From Actinomycetes bacterium (GTDB lineage Bacteria; Actinomycetota; Acidimicrobiia; Acidimicrobiales; Palsa-688), in assembly GCA_021816565.1 (NCBI GenBank), contig JAKAXN010000023.1, forward strand, positions 1-23,322: a stretch of 23,322 bases of DNA. The letters are read 5' to 3'. The position numbers were made by a program, and so were the translations under genes. The notes below the pieces were generated by a model. That model did not search any database and was not told the DNA's origin. It saw only the letters and a program-made list of their open reading frames with translations. This document shows, piece by piece, positions 1 to 7,237 of this stretch (position 1 is the first letter of the stretch; every line of letters starts with the position of its first letter).

Positions 1-664
1 GGACCCAGCCGTTCACCATGACGAACAGCAGCAGCTTGAACGGCAGGGACACAAGGGTTGGTGGCAGCATCACCACCCCCATTGACATGAGGACTGACGC
101 CACTACCAGGTCGATTATCAGGAACGGAATGAAGATCACGAAGCCGATGAGCATCCCGCTCTTCAGCTGCGACAGCACGAACGCCGGGATGACGGCCGCC
201 ATCGACGCCTGATCCGGCTTGGCCGGGTGCTCCCCGTCCACCCCGGTGGTCAGGGCCAGTTCCTGGCTACCGGTCTGCTTGAGCATCCAGGTCTTCAGCG
301 GCTCCTCGGCGGCGTGGTACGCCTGGGTGATGTTCTTCTGGCCGTGCAGGTAGGGCTGCACGGCCACGGTGTTCACCTGCTTGAGGGTCGGGCTCATGAT
401 GAAGAGGCTGAGGATCAGTGACAGCCCGGCGATCACCTGGTTCGGGGGCACGGTGTTGAGGCCCAGGGCCTGGCGCAGGAGGCTGAAGACGATGATGATC
501 CGGGTGAACCCGGTCATCAGGATCAGAAGTGACGGCGCCAGCGCCAGAAGCGTCAGCGCGATCAGGACCAGGATGCTGTCGGACGGCTTGCTGAGCGTGT
601 TGCCCAGGTTGATGTTGATCGATGAGGAGCCGGAGGTGGTGGCGGCGTGGAGGAGGTGCATCAT
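1..664 (-). CDS. fliP: Flagellar export gate protein FliP (3' end cut by window edge)
   Basis: FliP is a core subunit of the membrane export gate (FliP5-FliQ4-FliR1) of the flagellar type III secretion system. The reverse strand reads about 221 residues from an ATG at 664 to the window edge. A short hydrophilic start is followed by a membrane segment (LVLIALTLLALAPSLLIL), then family motifs SLLRQALG and PPNQVIAG, a periplasmic-type loop, and the conserved C-terminal block FIPFLIIDLVVASVLMSMGV followed by MLPP and SLPFKLLLFV. The start forms an ATGA overlap with the stop of fliO, so translation is probably coupled. Only the last residues are missing. fliQ, fliR and flhB would be expected beyond position 1. 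The motif matches make the family assignment secure. Confidence 0.96.
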   Translation of the reverse strand, partial: MMHLLHAATTSGSSSININLGNTLSKPSDSILVLIALTLLALAPSLLILMTGFTRIIIVFSLLRQALGLNTVPPNQVIAGLSLILSLFIMSPTLKQVNTVAVQPYLHGQKNITQAYHAAEEPLKTWMLKQTGSQELALTTGVDGEHPAKPDQASMAAVIPAFVLSQLKSGMLIGFVIFIPFLIIDLVVASVLMSMGVVMLPPTLVSLPFKLLLFVMVNGWV

Positions 665-1110
665 CGACGGCGGACGGTCCGTTCCTGCAACTGGCGGATG
701 GTCGACTGGAGCCGGAACGCCGCCGGGGCGGACCCGGCGGGCGGCGAGCCGGCCGCTGGCAGGTCGTCGCTGGATTCCTCGGCGTCCGCCGGGTCGGGAC
801 GGAAGCGAGCCAGCCTGGTCACCTGGTGGGCCGTCACCCCGAGCAGATAGGTCTCGGCCCCGGCCTTGACGATGGCCACCTGGACGCCCTTGCCCAGCGG
901 CTGACGGCCGAGCACGGCGAGCGGGGCCGACCGGCGCTTGCCCATGGTCGTGCCGACCCGGCCCCGCACCACCCGGGACACGACCCAGATGAGCCCGAGC
1001 ACCACGGCCAGTCCCAGCATCAGCTGCAGGAACAGCGAGGTGGCCGAGACCGGCTGGGCCGTGCTGACCGCGGTGGTGGTCGACGTGGTCGCCGCCAGGA
1101 GCATGGACAC
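661..1110 (-). CDS. fliO: Flagellar export protein FliO
   Basis: This 149-residue protein fits FliO, the small single-pass membrane protein that helps assemble the FliP ring of the export gate. It has a short N-terminal extracytoplasmic tail rich in Thr/Ala, one membrane helix at about residues 27-47 (LFLQLMLGLAVVLGLIWVVS), then a basic cytoplasmic domain with the FliO-type pattern APLAVLGRQPLGKGVQVAIV and YLLGV. The C-terminal third is Pro/Ala-rich and probably disordered. It lies two bases after fliN and overlaps fliP by ATGA. FliO is poorly conserved, so the call rests on topology, the LGRQPLG-like block and the fliN-fliO-fliP order. Confidence 0.88.
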   Translation of the reverse strand: MSMLLAATTSTTTAVSTAQPVSATSLFLQLMLGLAVVLGLIWVVSRVVRGRVGTTMGKRRSAPLAVLGRQPLGKGVQVAIVKAGAETYLLGVTAHQVTRLARFRPDPADAEESSDDLPAAGSPPAGSAPAAFRLQSTIRQLQERTVRRR

Positions 1111-1112
1111 GC

Positions 1113-1454
1113 TCAGCCGGCCGCCCGGTCCAGGGGGTTACCGGCAATCTCGGTCACCCGGACGCCCAGCTCCTCGTCGACGACGACGACCTCGCCGCGA
1201 GCGAGCAGGGTGTTGTTGACCAGGATGTCCACCGGGGCCCGGGCCGAGCGGTCCAGCTCGATGATCTTGCCGGGCCGGAGGGCCAGGAGCTCCCGCATGG
1301 TCATCCGGGTGCGGCCCAGCTCGACGGTCACCGCCATGTCCACGTTGTGCAGCAGGTCGATGGGGCGGGTGAAGGCCCCTTCGGGCACGGGGTTGGTCTC
1401 TGCCGGGAGGTTGGCCCCCTGGGGCACGACCTCACCGCTGGTCACATCAGTCAT
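1113..1454 (-). CDS. fliN: Flagellar motor switch C-ring protein FliN
   Basis: FliN forms the base of the cytoplasmic C-ring with FliM and helps set rotation direction and export-substrate docking. The 113-residue protein is a short leader (about 30 residues) followed by one SpoA domain (about 35-105). It carries the family signature: LLHNVDMAVTVELGRTRMTM, LRPGKIIELDR, VDILVNNTLLARGEVVVVDE and ITEIA-like VRVTEIA. The ATG at 1454 shares bases with the TGA of fliM, which fixes the start. The much longer open frame upstream in the same frame is a shadow of fliM. It has no CheC-like domain, so it is FliN rather than the FliY form of Bacillus. Confidence 0.95.
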   Translation of the reverse strand: MTDVTSGEVVPQGANLPAETNPVPEGAFTRPIDLLHNVDMAVTVELGRTRMTMRELLALRPGKIIELDRSARAPVDILVNNTLLARGEVVVVDEELGVRVTEIAGNPLDRAAG

Positions 1455-2362
1455 CAGTCCTCCTGGGTTTGCGTTTCGACGACCATGCAGGCCAGCCGCT
1501 TGCCTTTGGTGGTGGGCACCACGTCGCAGTAGTGCAGGCCACCCACGTTGAGCCGCAGCGGCAGGCCTTCCGGCCGCTGCAGGGAGATCACGTCGCCCAC
1601 CGACAGGGTGAGCAACTCGTCGGTGGACAGCACGATCTCCGGGAAGGAGGCCGACACGTCCACCGGGGCGTCGAGCAGGCGCTCGCGCACCTGGTGCACG
1701 ACCGAGTCGGGCTCGTTGGCCGACGCCATGTCCACCCGCTCGAGGGCGTCGAGCAGGGCCATCAGTATCGACAGCGGCAGGCAGATGACCGTCTCCGACT
1801 CGGAACTGTCGTCGATGGTGACCTTCAGGCTGACCAGCAGCGAGATCTCCGACGGGTTGGGCATCTGCACCAGCACCGGGCTGCTGGAGGTGCTCAGCGG
1901 GCCGACGGACATGGGGACCACCACCCGGAGGGCCTCGAACACCTCGGCCAGGATGGACTCGGCGGCCTCGGTGACCAGGCGCAGCTCGATGTCGCTGAGG
2001 GCCCGCTCGGGGACCACCCCGCTCAGGGTTCCCCCCAGGCGGAGCTCCACGATCGATGAGGCCAGCTCCAGCGGGATGTGGATGGCCACCCGGCCGCCGA
2101 CGGGGGTGACGGTGGCAGTGGCCAGCAGGGTGGGCTCGGGCAGGAGATTGGCCCACACCTCCCAGCGCTTCTGCTCCAGCTCGCCGATCTCCACGCGCAC
2201 CGAGGCCCGCACGATGCTGGTGAGGGACTGGGTGACCCGGTGGGCCGCCACCTCCAGCACCGGCGACAGGCGCCGCAGGCGGCTGCGGTCCATGGCCTCG
2301 TGGCGCTGGAAGTCGTACGGGCGGACAGGCTTGTTGAGTTCGGACGCGACGGACTCGGGCAT
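1454..2362 (-). CDS. fliM: Flagellar motor switch protein FliM, lacking the usual N-terminal CheY-binding peptide
   Basis: FliM links FliG to FliN in the C-ring and normally receives CheY-P. The 302-residue protein begins almost directly with the family block PVRPYDFQR (residues 12-20) and RSRLRRLSPVLEVAA. A CheC-like middle domain follows (about 50-215, with LRLGGTLSG and SDIELRLVTEAAESIL), then a C-terminal SpoA domain (about 230-295, DAPVDVSASFPEIVLSTDEL, LSVGDVISL, VGGLHYCDVV). The usual N-terminal LSQxEIDALL motif is absent. The ATG at 2362 has a good GGAG site six bases upstream, and the frame upstream has no start codon before a stop, so the short N-terminus appears real. fliN follows with a TGA/ATG overlap. 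Confidence 0.95.
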   Translation of the reverse strand: MPESVASELNKPVRPYDFQRHEAMDRSRLRRLSPVLEVAAHRVTQSLTSIVRASVRVEIGELEQKRWEVWANLLPEPTLLATATVTPVGGRVAIHIPLELASSIVELRLGGTLSGVVPERALSDIELRLVTEAAESILAEVFEALRVVVPMSVGPLSTSSSPVLVQMPNPSEISLLVSLKVTIDDSSESETVICLPLSILMALLDALERVDMASANEPDSVVHQVRERLLDAPVDVSASFPEIVLSTDELLTLSVGDVISLQRPEGLPLRLNVGGLHYCDVVPTTKGKRLACMVVETQTQED

Positions 2363-2426
2363 TCGGTTCTCCGGCGGCCGCTCCTCGGCCGGGGGATCGG
2401 TTTGCCGTCCTGGCGCTTCCTGTATT

Positions 2427-2454
2427 TCCTCGGCGCAGGGGCGCCTCTACTTGA
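2427..2454 (-). promoter_or_regulatory. Sigma-28-like promoter of fliM-fliN-fliO-fliP
   Basis: On the minus strand TCAAG (2454-2450) is followed by exactly 15 bases and GCCGAGGA (2434-2427). This matches the -35/-10 pattern found upstream of flgB, fliC, the glycosyltransferase gene and flhA in this window. The predicted start near 2420 gives a fliM leader of about 58 bases. The -35 box lies in the loop of the hairpin at 2436-2464. The similarity to FliA/SigD promoters is known consensus; the assignment is inference. Confidence 0.62.
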
Positions 2455-2464
2455 GGCGCCCCTG
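2436..2464 (-). terminator. Strong hairpin between flgE and fliM
   Basis: A perfect 12-bp stem with a 5-base loop: arm CAGGGGCGCCTC, loop TACTT, arm GAGGCGCCCCTG (plus-strand reading). It is very GC-rich with no U-tract, as is common for terminators in high-GC actinobacteria. It lies downstream of flgE on the transcribed strand and could end or attenuate the flgB-flgE transcript. It overlaps the fliM promoter, so it may also act at the DNA level. Confidence 0.6.
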
Positions 2465-2487
2465 GTCGGTATTCCTGAGTTGTCTGC

Positions 2488-2512
2488 GGTCCGGGCCGTT
2501 CCCGGCCCGTCC
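2488..2512 (-). terminator. Hairpin immediately after the flgE stop
   Basis: CGGGCCG (2492-2498), loop TTCC, CGGCCCG (2503-2509) form a perfect 7-bp stem; a flanking GG/CC pair beyond a small bulge can extend it. It starts three bases after the flgE TGA. No U-tract follows. With the hairpin at 2436-2464 it makes a tandem pair marking the end of the flgB-flgE transcription unit. Confidence 0.5.
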
Positions 2513-2514
2513 GG

Positions 2515-3819
2515 TCAGGCCATCTGGGTCAGGGCCTGGAGGTTGGTGGCGGTGGTGGACACCACCTTGGTGTTGGCCTGGTAGGCCTCCTGGGCCACGA
2601 TGAGATCGGTCAGCTGGGCCGCCAGGTCCACGTTCGAGCCCTCCAGGCTGCCGCCGATTAGGGTGCCGCGCCCTCCGGTGCCGGGGGCGCCGACGTTGGG
2701 CTGCCCGGAGTTGGCGGTGGCCTGGTAGAGCAGGTTGCCCTGGTCTGCCAGGCCGCCCGGGTTGGAGAAGGTGGCCAGGGCCAGCTCCCCGATGGGCAGG
2801 GTCTTGCCGTTGGTGAAGGACCCGGTGATCACGCCGTCGGAGCCGATGGCGAAGCTGGCCAGGCTGCCGGAGGCGAATCCGTCCTGCTTGGCGAAGGTGA
2901 GGGACTGCTGCCCGGCGTACTGGGTGACGGCCGCCGAGCTGCTGGGCGCCGGGAAGTTGATGTTCCAGGTGTCGCCGGTCGGGAACGAGTAGCCCGTCGG
3001 CATGGTGCCCACGGGCAGGGAGAACGACCCGTCGGGGTTGGTGGTGGAGCCGCTGATGGTCTTGACCCCGCCGGTGGTCGGATCGAAGGTGACCGTGGGC
3101 GGGGTGCCCCACAGCTTCTCGGTGCCCCCGGCCGGGTTCGGCACGGTGCCCTGCACCGTCCACTGGTTGGCCGTGCCGGCCACCGGGGTGAAGGTGAGGG
3201 TGACGGGGATGGCGTTGCCCAGGGAGTCGTAGGCGTTCATGGTCGCCGGGATGGGGGTGGCGGTGCCGGTGCCGTTCCACGCCGGCAGGTTGCCCTGCAG
3301 GGTGAGGGAGGTGGTGGCCTGGGCGCCCATGGTCACGCCGGTGGGGATCGACACCGGGCCGGTAGGGGCGTTGGTGTTGAGCACGCCCTGGGCGTTGGCC
3401 ATCCAGCCCTGGACCAGGCCGCCGGTGGCGGTGGCCAGGTTGCCGTTGGCGTCGAGGGTCAGGTGCCCGTCCCGGGTGTACATCTGCTGGCCGTTCTGCA
3501 CCACGGCCAGGAAGCCGTTGCCCTGGATGGCCACGTCGGTCGGCTGGTTGGTCTGGAGCAGGGCGCCCTGCGACTGGTCGTTGCTGACCGAGCCGATACG
3601 CACGCCGGACCCCACGGCGATGGGGTTGATACCGGCGCCCTGGCCGTTGGGCAGCGGGGCGGAGGCCCCGGCGATCTGCTCGGCCAGCAGGTCGGTGAAG
3701 TCGGCGTTCTCGGACTTGTAGCCGGTGGTGTTCGAGTTGGCCACGTTGTTGCCGACCACGTTGAGGTAGGTCTGGTTCGCTTCGATGCCCGAGACGGCGG
3801 CGATGAGGGACTGCTCCAT
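2515..3819 (-). CDS. flgE: Flagellar hook protein FlgE
   Basis: FlgE polymerises into the hook, the universal joint between rod and filament. The 434-residue protein has the rod/hook N-terminal signature (SLIAAVSGIEANQTYLNVVG, then NNVANSNTTGYKSE), a central FlaE-type region with the flagellar basal-body patterns GNGFLAVV and YTRDGHLTLDANGNL, and the C-terminal hook motif EGSNVDLAAQLTDLIVAQEA followed by YQANTKVVSTT. The length suits FlgE rather than the shorter FlgG. The GGAAAGGAAG Shine-Dalgarno lies about 9 bases before the ATG. It follows flgD by 50 bases and is the last gene before the tandem hairpins. Few Arg or Lys residues are present, as in the other exported subunits here. Confidence 0.95.
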   Translation of the reverse strand: MEQSLIAAVSGIEANQTYLNVVGNNVANSNTTGYKSENADFTDLLAEQIAGASAPLPNGQGAGINPIAVGSGVRIGSVSNDQSQGALLQTNQPTDVAIQGNGFLAVVQNGQQMYTRDGHLTLDANGNLATATGGLVQGWMANAQGVLNTNAPTGPVSIPTGVTMGAQATTSLTLQGNLPAWNGTGTATPIPATMNAYDSLGNAIPVTLTFTPVAGTANQWTVQGTVPNPAGGTEKLWGTPPTVTFDPTTGGVKTISGSTTNPDGSFSLPVGTMPTGYSFPTGDTWNINFPAPSSSAAVTQYAGQQSLTFAKQDGFASGSLASFAIGSDGVITGSFTNGKTLPIGELALATFSNPGGLADQGNLLYQATANSGQPNVGAPGTGGRGTLIGGSLEGSNVDLAAQLTDLIVAQEAYQANTKVVSTTATNLQALTQMA

Positions 3820-3869
3820 GGCTGGGTGCTTCCTTTCCGAAAGGTCTGTCTAGAAGGGGTCCGGGCCGC

Positions 3870-4427
3870 TCAGGCCGGCGTGGTGGTGGACGATGAGGTG
3901 GTCGAAGCGGTCGACCCGCCGGTCGGGGCGGCGGCCGTGCCGCTGCCCGAGGTGCCGGTCGAGGTGGGGGTGGTCGCCGCGGTGGTGGCGCTGTAGACCC
4001 GGGTGACGGCGTCGAGAGAGATGGTGGTGGGCTTGGACCCGGCGGCCGCCGCCGGGTCGGAGATCTGCAGCTGCGGCGGACCCGACGAGCTGAGCAGGAC
4101 ACCGGTCACCGTTCCGCTGATCTGCTGCCCCGAGGCCCCATTGCCGGTGACGGTCCGGCCGATCATGGAGTCGGCGGCCACCGTCTGCTCCTCGGCGTTG
4201 AGGTTGGTCTGGGACTGCACCGCCGTGAGCTGGGCGATCTCGGTCATGAAAGACGTGGGGTTGGTCGGGTTGTCCGGGTTCTGGTTCTTGAGCTGGGCCA
4301 CCAGCAGGTTGAGGAAGGTCTGGGTGTTGGCCAGCTGGTTGACCCCGCCGGACTGGCCGGCAGCGGCCCCGGCGGCGCCGGCCGAGCCGGCCGCCCCGGT
4401 GGCGGAGATGGGATTGACGAATGACAT
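3870..4427 (-). CDS. flgD: Hook assembly scaffold (hook cap) protein FlgD
   Basis: FlgD caps the growing hook and is discarded after assembly. The 185-residue protein has an Ala/Gly-rich export-type N-terminus, the FlgD signature at about residues 32-80 (QTFLNLLVAQLKNQNPDNP, SFMTEIAQLTAVQ, then MIGRTVTG), a short beta-rich domain, and a Ser/Thr-rich tail of about 40 residues likely to be flexible. The AAGGAG ribosome site overlaps the TAA stop of fliK, giving close coupling. The position between fliK and flgE matches the usual fliK-flgD-flgE hook module. Confidence 0.93.
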   Translation of the reverse strand: MSFVNPISATGAAGSAGAAGAAAGQSGGVNQLANTQTFLNLLVAQLKNQNPDNPTNPTSFMTEIAQLTAVQSQTNLNAEEQTVAADSMIGRTVTGNGASGQQISGTVTGVLLSSSGPPQLQISDPAAAAGSKPTTISLDAVTRVYSATTAATTPTSTGTSGSGTAAAPTGGSTASTTSSSTTTPA

Positions 4428-4439
4428 GACCAGGTCTCC

Positions 4440-6011
4440 TTAGAGGCGGACGTCTACAGAGGTGACGGATCGGGCGGGGGCGCCGGCCGGGGCCCGGTCG
4501 GCCAGCCGGTCGGTGCCGTCGGCGTCGGAGAAGCTCCCCCTCCAGGCGCCTCCCGGGCCGGGGCCGGCCTGGCCGGGCTGACCCCCCTGCCCGCCGGCGC
4601 CGCCGCCGGACATGAACACCGAGGCCTGCTGGCCGTCCTGGGCCAGATGCTGGCGCAGATCCGGCAGCGCCGCGGAAAGGGCCTGGCGGGCGGCCGGGTT
4701 GTCGGCGGCCAGCTCGACGACCACGTGACCGCTGCGCACGGTGACGGTGGCGTCGACCATGCCCAGCCCCTCGGGCTGGAGGCGCAGGCTGATCTGGTGG
4801 TTGCCGTCGCTGCCCCGCAGCGGGCTCAGCACCGCGACCAGCTGATTCGCCGTCGGACCGGCGCCGGGGACCGCCGGGGCCGGGGCCGGCGCCGCAGGGC
4901 CGACCGGGGCCTGGGCGGCCGGCGGCCCGGCCAGCGCTCCAGAGGCGAAGACGGCCTGGGGGTTCGACGAGGCTCCCGCCGGCGCAGCCTCGGACCCCCG
5001 GTGGTGGCTGGTGGCGGCGGCAGCCGCACCGGCCACGTCAGGCTGGCCCGGGTGCGGGGCAGCCGGAGTCGGGAGGGCGCTGGCGGTGGCAGCCGGCCCC
5101 GTCCCGGCCGAGCCGGCGCCTAGGGCGCCCGGGGCCGGGGCCGCGGTCGAGGCCTGGCTGGCCATCTGGTTGGGGGCCTGCCCGGGGGCGGCCGCCCCGG
5201 CCGACGCAGCCGCCGGCGAACCGGCAGCCGCCGGCGAATCGGCGAGCGACGGCGCGGGCCGGGCGACCGCATGACCGCCGCTCGCCGCGGCGGGGGCCGA
5301 CCCGGCGGGTGCCGGGGCGGAGGTCGTCGGGGGTGCGCCGTCGGGAGCCGCCGGGCCGGCGGCGGAGCCATGACCGGGGGTGACGACCGGCACACCGCTC
5401 GAGGTGGCAACAGCCCGGGCCGATACCACGGCCGCGGGTACAGGGCCCGGGGCCGGGCTGGTCGGCGCCGGCGACCCCGACGATCCCGACGGGGCCGGGG
5501 CGCCACCGGGGGCCGCACCCGCCGCCGGATCGGAGCCGGCTGCGGTGGCGGCCTGATCGGCTTTTCCTGATGCGCTCCCGGCGGCGGTGGGAGCCGATCC
5601 GCCCGCCGACCCGGCGCCCTGCTGGTCCTGGGTGGCCGCACCGCCCGCCGACCCGGCGCCCTGCTGGTCCTGGGTGGCCGCACCGCCCGCCGCCCCGTCG
5701 CTCTGGGTACCGGCGCTGGAGCCTGGCTGGTCGGTCCCGGGACCGGGCTTCGATGCCGTGGCGGAGGGGGCCGCGCCCGCGGCGGTCACCGCACCGGCCG
5801 CCGGGCCGGACGTCCCCCCACCGGTAGGCGGGGTCTGGGGAGCCGGGGGCTGGGCAACTGCGCTGGCCGCGGTGGCCACGGTCAGCGCGGAGCCGAAGTC
5901 GGTGGTGCTCGTGTCCTTGCGGCTGCGCCCGGCGTCGGATCCCCCGGACGGGGAAGCCTTCGGTGCCGGCGGGGCCAGGCCGAGCAGCGCGTCCACCGCG
6001 ACCTGGCTCAT
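4440..6011 (-). CDS. fliK: Flagellar hook-length control protein FliK
   Basis: FliK is a secreted molecular ruler that measures the hook and switches export specificity. The 523-residue product begins MSQVAVDALLGL, from an ATG overlapping the hydrolase stop (ATGA). Residues from about 45 to 400 are a low-complexity Ala/Pro/Gly/Ser linker with a tandem 14-residue repeat (ATQDQQGAGSAGGA register). The C-terminal Flg_hook domain (about 404-467) has the family core ISLRLQPEGLGMVDATV, VVVELAADNPAARQALSAAL and LPDLRQHLAQDG. A Gly-rich tail of about 55 residues follows. Identification rests on this C-terminal core and on placement before flgD. The linker is long, and its length would influence hook length if it works as in other bacteria. 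Confidence 0.93.
   Translation of the reverse strand: MSQVAVDALLGLAPPAPKASPSGGSDAGRSRKDTSTTDFGSALTVATAASAVAQPPAPQTPPTGGGTSGPAAGAVTAAGAAPSATASKPGPGTDQPGSSAGTQSDGAAGGAATQDQQGAGSAGGAATQDQQGAGSAGGSAPTAAGSASGKADQAATAAGSDPAAGAAPGGAPAPSGSSGSPAPTSPAPGPVPAAVVSARAVATSSGVPVVTPGHGSAAGPAAPDGAPPTTSAPAPAGSAPAAASGGHAVARPAPSLADSPAAAGSPAAASAGAAAPGQAPNQMASQASTAAPAPGALGAGSAGTGPAATASALPTPAAPHPGQPDVAGAAAAATSHHRGSEAAPAGASSNPQAVFASGALAGPPAAQAPVGPAAPAPAPAVPGAGPTANQLVAVLSPLRGSDGNHQISLRLQPEGLGMVDATVTVRSGHVVVELAADNPAARQALSAALPDLRQHLAQDGQQASVFMSGGGAGGQGGQPGQAGPGPGGAWRGSFSDADGTDRLADRAPAGAPARSVTSVDVRL
5599..5692. repeat. Perfect 42-bp tandem repeat inside fliK
   Basis: Two identical 42-base copies (5599-5640 and 5641-5682) are followed by a 10-base partial third copy (to 5692). 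Each encodes 14 residues of the FliK linker including TQDQQGAGSAGG, so copy-number change would keep the frame and alter ruler length by 14 residues. Confidence 0.97.
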
Positions 6012-7237
6012 GCCGGCGCTCCGACCCCGGCCCCGCTTTGGGCGGAGGCCAGCATGGACGTGATGTTGGACACGTATCCCTCCGTCTCCGGGTAGGGGGG
6101 CACGCCGCCGTAGGCAGCGACCGCGCCGGGCCCGGCGTTGTAGGCGGCCAGGGCCATGGGGACCGAGCCGCCGTAGTCGTGCAGGTAGCCGCTCAGCAGC
6201 TGGGCCGCCCCGTCGATGGCCGACGCCGGGTCGAACGGTGACACGCCGAGCCCGGCCGCGGTGCCCGGCATCAGCTGCATCAGGCCCTGGGCCCCGGCGC
6301 CGCTCACGGCGTCGGTCTGGAAGCCCGATTCCTGCTTGGCCACCGAGGCCAGGAGCAGCGGGTCGATGCCGTAGCGCTGGCCGGCGGCGGCGAAGAGGGG
6401 CTGCAGGGAGGCCGGCACCCCCAGGCTGTTCATGCCCGCCGACGATCCGGTCCCGCCCAGCGAGGCCGCGGTCAGCGCCGCCGTCGGGGAGGCGGACGGC
6501 AGGACCCGCCGGATGGCCGACGGCGTCCCGACCGGGTCCACCCGGACCACCGTCCCGGTGTGGGGGGCGTCGATGATCTGACCGTTTCCGATGTAGATAC
6601 CGACATGGCCCGGTCCCGACGGGCTCGGCTCGTAGAAGACCAGGTCCCCGGGCTGCGCCGCGGCCACGCCTGCCACCGGGGTTCCGACGGTGGCCTGCTC
6701 CTGGCTGGTGCGCGGCAGGCTGATGCCCAGGTCCGAGTACACCCTCTGCACCAGGCCGGAGCAGTCCAGCCCGGTGGCCGGGTTGGTCCCGCCCCACTGG
6801 TAGGGGACCCCCAGGTACTGCCGGGCGTCGGCCACCACCGCTTGGCCGCTGACGGGGGCCGCCCCGGAGGTGGACCCGGTCGCCATCCCGGGGCCGGACA
6901 GGCCCGACAGGCCCGCCTGACCGGACAGGCCGGAGAGGCCGGAGAGGCCGGAGCCGTAGGAGGCGGCCGCCAGTTGGGTCGCCGCCCCCGAGCCGCTTCC
7001 GTAGCCGGAGCCCAACATGCCGGCCAGGGCCGCAGCCGACTGCGATCCCGATCCCGACTGGGAGGTGACGACCGGTTGGCCGCCGTCGGCCACCGCGGTC
7101 ATCTCGGCGTTGACCTGGGAGAGCACCGCGTCGAAGGTGCCGCTCTTCGCCGCCCCGGACAGCTGCGCCCCGAGGCCGGACAGGCTGGCGGCCAGCTGCT
7201 TGATGGCGCTGATCGAGGTCATGGGGTCGAGGCTCAT
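6008..7237 (-). CDS. Bifunctional cell-wall hydrolase: NlpC/P60 endopeptidase plus SLT lytic transglycosylase
   Basis: The 409-residue protein combines two peptidoglycan-cutting domains. Residues 133-248 are NlpC/P60: YLGVPYQWGGTNP, catalytic Cys159 in GLDCSGLVQ, PGDLVFYE, His211 in GHVGIYIG and a third polar site at His226 (IDAPHTG). Residues 275-395 are a transglycosylase SLT domain: YGIDPLLLASVAKQESGF with catalytic Glu303, GAQGLMQLMPGTA, and LAAYNAGPGAVAAYGG. The first 130 residues lack a classical signal peptide and contain a Gly/Ser-rich stretch with GLS repeats, so it may leave through the flagellar export system. It overlaps fliJ and fliK by ATGA. It probably opens the wall for the rod, as FlgJ does in proteobacteria, but it is not homologous to FlgJ throughout. 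MTSIS at residue 6 is an alternative start. Confidence 0.9.
   Translation of the reverse strand: MSLDPMTSISAIKQLAASLSGLGAQLSGAAKSGTFDAVLSQVNAEMTAVADGGQPVVTSQSGSGSQSAAALAGMLGSGYGSGSGAATQLAAASYGSGLSGLSGLSGQAGLSGLSGPGMATGSTSGAAPVSGQAVVADARQYLGVPYQWGGTNPATGLDCSGLVQRVYSDLGISLPRTSQEQATVGTPVAGVAAAQPGDLVFYEPSPSGPGHVGIYIGNGQIIDAPHTGTVVRVDPVGTPSAIRRVLPSASPTAALTAASLGGTGSSAGMNSLGVPASLQPLFAAAGQRYGIDPLLLASVAKQESGFQTDAVSGAGAQGLMQLMPGTAAGLGVSPFDPASAIDGAAQLLSGYLHDYGGSVPMALAAYNAGPGAVAAYGGVPPYPETEGYVSNITSMLASAQSGAGVGAPA

Noticed and set aside
357..385. A further TCAAG, 15-base gap, GCCGT site inside fliP
   Set aside because: It has a mismatch in the conserved GCCGA core, lies within coding sequence, and has no gene start nearby downstream.
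1113..2156. A 347-residue open frame extending FliN upstream
   Set aside because: The first two thirds shadow fliM in another frame with an Arg/Pro/Gly-rich composition. FliN homology begins only at the ATG at 1454.
2363..2450. Possible N-terminal extension of FliM reading AEEIQEAPG upstream of the ATG, faintly like the EIDALL motif
   Set aside because: There is no ATG, GTG, TTG or CTG start in frame before the TAG stop, and the predicted promoter -10 overlaps these codons, so they would not be transcribed into the fliM message.
2447..4102. Long minus-strand frame of 551 residues across flgE and flgD
   Set aside because: It is Arg/Pro/His-rich with no domain and lies antiphase to flgE, which has full family motifs. 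It is a high-GC shadow frame.
4440..6797. A 785-residue open frame extending FliK upstream
   Set aside because: The extra N-terminal part is an out-of-frame shadow of the hydrolase. The real FliK begins at the ATG overlapping the hydrolase stop at 6011.
6900..6960. Run of short GLS repeats in the hydrolase as a possible CRISPR or regulatory repeat
   Set aside because: The repeats are imperfect 9-base units in frame inside a Gly/Ser linker, so they are coding low complexity.
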